Assembly: GCA_900555165.1 (NCBI GenBank)
Contig: USKE01000010.1
Location: 1-16,667, forward strand
Reading direction: 5' to 3'
Source: an uncultured Porphyromonadaceae bacterium
GTDB lineage: Bacteria > Bacteroidota > Bacteroidia > Bacteroidales > Muribaculaceae
DNA: 16,667 nt
Part shown: one piece after another, positions 12,332 through 16,667 of the stretch
Layout of the letters: every line of letters starts with the position of its first letter
Position numbering within the stretch: the first letter of the stretch is position 1
Notes under the pieces: model-generated
Databases searched by the model: none
What the model saw: only the letters and a program-made list of their open reading frames with translations
Told to the model about the DNA's origin: nothing
Position numbers and translations under genes: made by a program

Positions 12332-14359
12332 TCAGAGGAGGGAGACGGAGCGGGCGATGAAGTCGGAGAGGTCGCGGCCGCGGAGGAGGCCGTTGCCCAG
12401 CAGGGTCAGGTCGATGAGCTGGCGCACAACGGGCTGACCGGCGGCGTAGTCGCTGACGAGGCGAGTCTCGTCGGCGCGGGCGGTCTCTACCTGTTTGAGC
12501 AGGTCGTCGGCGCGCTTGCGGTCATCGTCGGTGGCTTTGTCGCCGCGCAGTTTCTCGATCTCGGCGTTGTCGGTCTCGATTTTCTTCTCAATCGGCTCAA
12601 CCTTGTCGGCGAGGGCCGAGGTGGTCTCGGCGGTGAGTTTCTCAACGAGGGGATGGTTGGTGTTGACCACCAGCGAATATGAGTCGGGCATCTCGCCGTA
12701 GAAACTCATGCCGGGCTGAAGGGCGGCCATCTCTTTCATTCGGCGCATGTACTCGTTCTGGGTGATGACGATGGGCGCGCCGGTGGCGCCGAGTGCCTCG
12801 AACGATACGAGGAACTGGGCTTTGTCGACCGTAGGAATCTGCGAATTGAACAGTGTGGTGAGCATGTTGAGCTGCAGCGGGGTGAGGTCGACTTTCTTGC
12901 GGTCTTCTTTCAGGATGAGGTTGTCGACCACGTCAGAGTCGACGCGCACGAAACGGCTCTTTTCGATTTTCTGCTCAAGCAGCCCGACGAAGTGGCTGTC
13001 GAGCTGGCCGTCCATCACCAGGGTGTTGTAGCCATGTTCGGCGGCGGCATTGATATAGGTGTACTGGGCGGTGGGGTCGGTGGCGTAGAGGAATACGATG
13101 TTACCCTCCTTGTCGGTCTGGGCCGGCTCGATGAGGGCCTTGTATTCGTCGATGGTGAAGTATTTCCCCTCGGTGTCTTTGAGCAGGCAGAATTTCATGG
13201 CGGCGTCGCAGAACTTCTCGTCGGTGAGCATACCGTATTCGATGAAAATCTTGATGTCGTCCCATTTCTGCTCGAAGTCGGCGCGGTCGGCGCGGAAAAT
13301 CTCGTCGAGGCGTCCGGCCACTTTCTTGGTGATGTACGACGATATCTTCTTCACGGCCGAGTCGCTCTGCAGGTATGAGCGGCTTACGTTAAGCGGGATG
13401 TCGGGCGAGTCGATTACCCCCTGCAGGAGCATCATGAACTCGGGCACCACGCCTTCGACCGAGTCGGTCACGAACACCTGGTTGCAGTAGAGCTGGATGC
13501 GGTTCTTGGTGACCTCGAAGTTGTTCTTGATCTTGGGGAAGTAGAGGATGCCGGTGAGGGTGAAGGGGTAGTCGACGTTGAGGTGGATCCAGAACAGCGG
13601 GTCGTCCTGACCGGGATACAGTTCGTGGTAGAAGTTCAGATAGTCTTTGTCGGTGAGGTCGGCAGGCTTGCGTGTCCAGGCGGGTTCGGTGATGTTGATT
13701 ACCTTGTCGCGGTCGGTGTCGGTCATCTTGCCGTCTTTCCACTCCTGTTCCTTGCCTGATATTACGGGCACGGGGAGGAAACGGCAGTATTTGCGCAGCA
13801 GGGTGTCGATGCGCGCCTGTTCGAGGAACTCCTTGTTGTCGTCGTCGATGTATAGTATGATGTCGGTGCCGCGTTCGGCTTTGTCGCAGGTGTCCATCGT
13901 GAACTCGGGCGAGCCGTCGCACTCCCATTTCACGGCCTCGGCGCCCTCTTTGTACGAGAGCGAGCGGATTTCGACCTTCTTGGCCACCATGAACGCCGAG
14001 TAGAACCCGAGGCCGAAATGACCGATGATTGAGTTGGCCGTGTCTTTGTATTTTGCCAGGAACTCTTCGGCGCCCGAGAAGGCGATCTGGTTGATGTATT
14101 TCTCGATGTCGTCGGCGGTCATGCCGATGCCGTGGTCAGAGACGGTGAGCGTTCCCGCCTCTTTGTCGACTGTCACGCGCACGGTCATGTCGTCGAGCGA
14201 GCCCTTGAAGTCGCCGAATGCCGAGAGGGTCTTCAGTTTCTGGGTTGCGTCGACGGCGTTCGACACCAGTTCGCGCAGGAATATCTCGTGGTCGCTGTAA
14301 AGAAATTTCTTGATGACCGGGAAGATGTTCTCGGTCGTTACTCCGATTGTTCCTTTCAT
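12332..14359 (-). CDS. htpG: molecular chaperone HtpG (Hsp90)
   Basis: This is a 675-residue cytosolic Hsp90 family ATPase that remodels client proteins with the DnaK system. The N-terminal GHKL ATP site is complete: E30 (the catalytic glutamate position) and N34 in FLRELVSNAVDA, D75 in DHGIGM (75-80), and GHFGLGFYSAF (113-123) as the lid and glycine box. The middle-domain signatures NRIQLYCNQVFVTDS, VIDSPDIPLNVSRSYLQ (with the arginine that contacts ATP) are present. A dimerisation domain follows, with a charged stretch (IEKKIETDNAEIEKLRGDKA) ending in LLGNGLLRGRDLSDFIARS. The length is slightly above the E. coli protein, as usual in Bacteroidetes. The ATG at 14357-14359 starts right at the family N-terminus. 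It is a single-gene unit with its own terminator; clpC lies upstream on the same strand but ends in a terminator. Confidence 0.97.
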   Translation of the reverse strand: MKGTIGVTTENIFPVIKKFLYSDHEIFLRELVSNAVDATQKLKTLSAFGDFKGSLDDMTVRVTVDKEAGTLTVSDHGIGMTADDIEKYINQIAFSGAEEFLAKYKDTANSIIGHFGLGFYSAFMVAKKVEIRSLSYKEGAEAVKWECDGSPEFTMDTCDKAERGTDIILYIDDDNKEFLEQARIDTLLRKYCRFLPVPVISGKEQEWKDGKMTDTDRDKVINITEPAWTRKPADLTDKDYLNFYHELYPGQDDPLFWIHLNVDYPFTLTGILYFPKIKNNFEVTKNRIQLYCNQVFVTDSVEGVVPEFMMLLQGVIDSPDIPLNVSRSYLQSDSAVKKISSYITKKVAGRLDEIFRADRADFEQKWDDIKIFIEYGMLTDEKFCDAAMKFCLLKDTEGKYFTIDEYKALIEPAQTDKEGNIVFLYATDPTAQYTYINAAAEHGYNTLVMDGQLDSHFVGLLEQKIEKSRFVRVDSDVVDNLILKEDRKKVDLTPLQLNMLTTLFNSQIPTVDKAQFLVSFEALGATGAPIVITQNEYMRRMKEMAALQPGMSFYGEMPDSYSLVVNTNHPLVEKLTAETTSALADKVEPIEKKIETDNAEIEKLRGDKATDDDRKRADDLLKQVETARADETRLVSDYAAGQPVVRQLIDLTLLGNGLLRGRDLSDFIARSVSLL

Positions 14360-14430
14360 ATATGTATGGAATTTTTTATTTGTCGTCTGAAACGGGGAAA
14401 TATTCTTCCCCTCCAGCTATAACAAACGGC

Positions 14431-14465
14431 AAAAAAAATGCCAGCCCCTCAGGGCCGGCATTTTT
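14431..14465 (-). terminator. intrinsic terminator of clpC
   Basis: On the minus strand AAAAATGCCGGCCC, a short loop and GGGCTGGCATTTTTTTT form a stem with one mismatch, followed by a run of eight T. The A-run on the other side makes it potentially active in both directions. It lies 60 bases beyond the clpC stop and about 70 bases before the htpG start. Confidence 0.9.
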
Positions 14466-14524
14466 AGCTAAATATCGTTAAAGTCAGTAGGTACGGCGTG
14501 TCACTACTGACAAAATTGCTGATT

Positions 14525-16667
14525 TCACGCCTCGGGCGTGTCAGTCGGCGTGTCAGTCACTGCCTCGGGTGATTCGGGCAGAGCCTTGGGTGCCTCGGGG
14601 GCAGGGGCGTCGAGCGCGCGGTCGGCCGGATGCACCACGGCTGTGGTGATCTTGTCGGCCCCGGCGTCATACCCCACGGCGATAGTGTCGCCGGGAAGGA
14701 GCTCGGCGTTGATGATAAGCTCGGCCAGAGGGTCTTCAAGGTACTTCTGTATGGCGCGCTTTAGCGGACGGGCACCGTACTGCGGGTCGTAGCCTTTGCG
14801 TGCTATGTAGTCCTTGGCCTCGGGCGAGATGTCGAGCGTGTAGCCCTGGCGGCTGATGCGGTCGCGGAAACCGCGCAGCTCGATGTCGATGATCTTGCAG
14901 ATTGCGGCGTTGTCGAGCTGGTCGAACATCACTATGTCATCGATACGGTTCAGGAACTCGGGGGCGAACGCCTTGTTGAGCGCTTTCTGAATCACGCCGT
15001 GGGCATGCGACGCCTCGGTCTCGCGGGTGTTGAAACCCACGCCGGCGCCGAAATCCTTGAGCTGGCGCGTGCCGATGTTCGAGGTCATGATTATCAGCGT
15101 GTTCTTGAAGTCGACACGACGGCCCAGGCTGTCGGTCAGGCGCCCCTCGTCAAGTACCTGCAGCAGCAGGTTGAACACGTCGGGGTGCGCTTTCTCAATC
15201 TCGTCGAGCAGAACCACCGAATACGGGCGGCGGCGCACTTTCTCGGTGAGCTGTCCCCCCTCCTCGTAGCCTACGTAGCCCGGAGGCGCGCCCACCAGAC
15301 GGCTGACGGTGAATTTCTCCATGTACTCGCTCATGTCGATGCGTATCAGCGCGTCGGGCGAGTCGAAGAGCATCTGCGACAGTTTCTTGGCAAGGTGCGT
15401 CTTGCCCACGCCGGTCGGGCCCAGGAACATGAATGTGCCGATGGGCTTGTTGGGGTCTTTCAGGCCCACGCGGTTGCGGCGTATGGCCTTGACAATCTTC
15501 TCGATGGCCTCGTCCTGGCCGATGATCTGCTGTTTGAGGGCGGGGCCCATCTCGCGCAGGCGCGAACCTTCGGCCTGGGCGATGCGCTGCACGGGCACGC
15601 CGGTCATCATGGCCACGACCTCGGCCACCTTGTCTTCGTCGACGGTCACGCGGTCATCCTTGAGCTGCTGTTCCCAGCGGGCGTTGGCGTCGGCCAGCTC
15701 CTGCTTGAGGGTCTGCTCGCGGTCGCGGTACGAGGCGGCTTTCTCGAAGTTCTGTGCCTGGGCGGCGGCGAGTTTCTGTTTGCCGGCCTCGGCGATGTCA
15801 TGTTCGAGACGCTCGATCTCCTCGGGCACCACTATATTGATAATGTGTGCGCGCGAACCGGCCTCGTCAAGGGCGTCGATGGCCTTGTCGGGGAAATTGC
15901 GGTCGCTCAGATAGCGGTCGGTCAGCGTTACGCAGGCCTTCAGGGCGTCGTCGGTGTAGATGACGTTGTGGTGGTCTTCGTACTTGGCCTTTATGTTGTT
16001 GAGGATGGTCAGGGTCTCGTCGAGCGACGTAGGCTCGACCATTACCTTCTGGAAACGGCGTTCGAGGGCGCCGTCTTTCTCAATGTTCTTGCGGTATTCG
16101 TCGAGGGTGGTGGCGCCGATGCACTGGATCTCGCCGCGAGCCAGGGCCGGTTTCAGCAGGTTTGCGGCATCCATGGTCCCGGCGGCGTTGCCTGCGCCCA
16201 CAATGGTGTGGATCTCGTCGATGAACAGGATCACGTTCGGGTTCTTGGCAAGTTCGTTGAGGATGGCTTTGATGCGCTCCTCGAACTGACCGCGGTATTT
16301 GGTGCCGGCCACGATGGCGGCCATGTCGAGCGAAACCACGCGCTTGTCGAACAGGATACGCGGCACCTTGCGCTGCACGATGCGCAGTGCAAGACCCTCG
16401 GCTATGGCCGATTTGCCCACGCCGGGTTCGCCGATAAGCACGGGGTTGTTCTTCTTGCGGCGGCTCAGAATCTGGGCCAGGCGCTCGATTTCGGTCTCGC
16501 GGCCCACCACGGGGTCGAGACGACCGTCTTCGGCGGCGCGGGTCATGTCGTTGCCGAACTTGTCGAGGGTAGGGGTGTCGTTATTGCCGCGTCCGCGCAC
16601 GGTGGCCGACGGCTTGTCGCCCCCCTGCGGGCGCTGGCCGGCGTTCGCCTGGGGGCCTAAAGCTCTC
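14525..16667 (-). CDS. clpC: ATP-dependent Clp protease ATP-binding subunit ClpC (N-terminus outside window)
   Basis: The frame is open to the right edge, so the N-terminal Clp repeats are missing; an internal ATG at 16600 is not the start. ClpC is a hexameric Hsp100 unfoldase that feeds substrates to ClpP. Seen in order: a G/Q-rich linker ([12 protein letters not shown]); D1 with Walker [14 protein letters not shown] (near 16400-16437) and Walker [11 protein letters not shown]; a short middle domain with a UVR-like motif ([13 protein letters not shown], near 15720-15760), which marks ClpC rather than ClpB; D2 with Walker [14 protein letters not shown] (near 15384-15424) and [15 protein letters not shown]; and the sensor and C-terminal [26 protein letters not shown]. 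The last 40 or so residues are an unstructured Ala/Pro/Glu tail ending [10 protein letters not shown], presumably dispensable. Confidence 0.95.
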   Translation of the reverse strand, partial: RALGPQANAGQRPQGGDKPSATVRGRGNNDTPTLDKFGNDMTRAAEDGRLDPVVGRETEIERLAQILSRRKKNNPVLIGEPGVGKSAIAEGLALRIVQRKVPRILFDKRVVSLDMAAIVAGTKYRGQFEERIKAILNELAKNPNVILFIDEIHTIVGAGNAAGTMDAANLLKPALARGEIQCIGATTLDEYRKNIEKDGALERRFQKVMVEPTSLDETLTILNNIKAKYEDHHNVIYTDDALKACVTLTDRYLSDRNFPDKAIDALDEAGSRAHIINIVVPEEIERLEHDIAEAGKQKLAAAQAQNFEKAASYRDREQTLKQELADANARWEQQLKDDRVTVDEDKVAEVVAMMTGVPVQRIAQAEGSRLREMGPALKQQIIGQDEAIEKIVKAIRRNRVGLKDPNKPIGTFMFLGPTGVGKTHLAKKLSQMLFDSPDALIRIDMSEYMEKFTVSRLVGAPPGYVGYEEGGQLTEKVRRRPYSVVLLDEIEKAHPDVFNLLLQVLDEGRLTDSLGRRVDFKNTLIIMTSNIGTRQLKDFGAGVGFNTRETEASHAHGVIQKALNKAFAPEFLNRIDDIVMFDQLDNAAICKIIDIELRGFRDRISRQGYTLDISPEAKDYIARKGYDPQYGARPLKRAIQKYLEDPLAELIINAELLPGDTIAVGYDAGADKITTAVVHPADRALDAPAPEAPKALPESPEAVTDTPTDTPEA

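Noticed and set aside
14999..16660. A 553-codon open frame on the plus strand across clpC
   Set aside because: It is antisense to an unmistakable ClpC. GC-rich third positions keep the opposite frame open, and the translation is Val/Gly/His-rich with no domain.

Overview
The window looks like chromosome from a gut-type member of the Bacteroidales, plausibly Muribaculaceae. This rests on a GC-rich core with Bacteroidetes-style htpG, clpC, ptb and buk genes, plus AT-rich accessory genes of kinds common in that order (DUF3791/DUF3990, WG repeats). The family-level placement is inference; no rRNA or tRNA is present.

Left, 1-2419 (+ strand): the end of an SxtJ-like membrane protein gene, a 49-residue DUF5989 (SxtK-like) membrane peptide and a NodU/TobZ/SxtI-type carbamoyltransferase. 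This trio recurs in surface-polymer and natural-product loci. The carbamoyltransferase is split by a +1 frameshift near 2002, and a palindromic REP-like element lies between the first two genes.

2448-5088 (- strand): ptb, buk and a zinc-ribbon NUDIX hydrolase, read in that order. Ptb and Buk convert butyryl-CoA (or a branched acyl-CoA) to the free acid with ATP formation.

5089-6296: about 1.2 kb without an intact gene. It holds a second REP-like inverted repeat with the same TGTAGGG/CCCTACA ends and pieces that look like decayed coding sequence.

6297-12027 (- strand): a distinctly AT-rich accessory island of eight tightly packed, co-directional genes. In transcription order these are DUF3791, DUF3990 (ADP-ribosyltransferase-like), a 73-residue protein, a GIY-YIG nuclease-like protein, a 503-residue unknown, a 285-residue unknown, an unknown domain fused to an exonuclease III-like domain that lacks key catalytic residues, and a WG-repeat protein. 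The 503-residue and WG-repeat proteins end in almost the same 14-residue tail (DAFxGDPDAxWNID). The first three genes are joined by ATGA stop/start overlaps and the last four are separated by at most 4 nt or overlap. This is the best candidate for an undescribed system; a toxin-antitoxin or defence role is inference only.

Right, 12332-16667 (- strand): htpG (Hsp90) and the 3' three-quarters or so of clpC (Hsp100), each followed by a clear intrinsic terminator.
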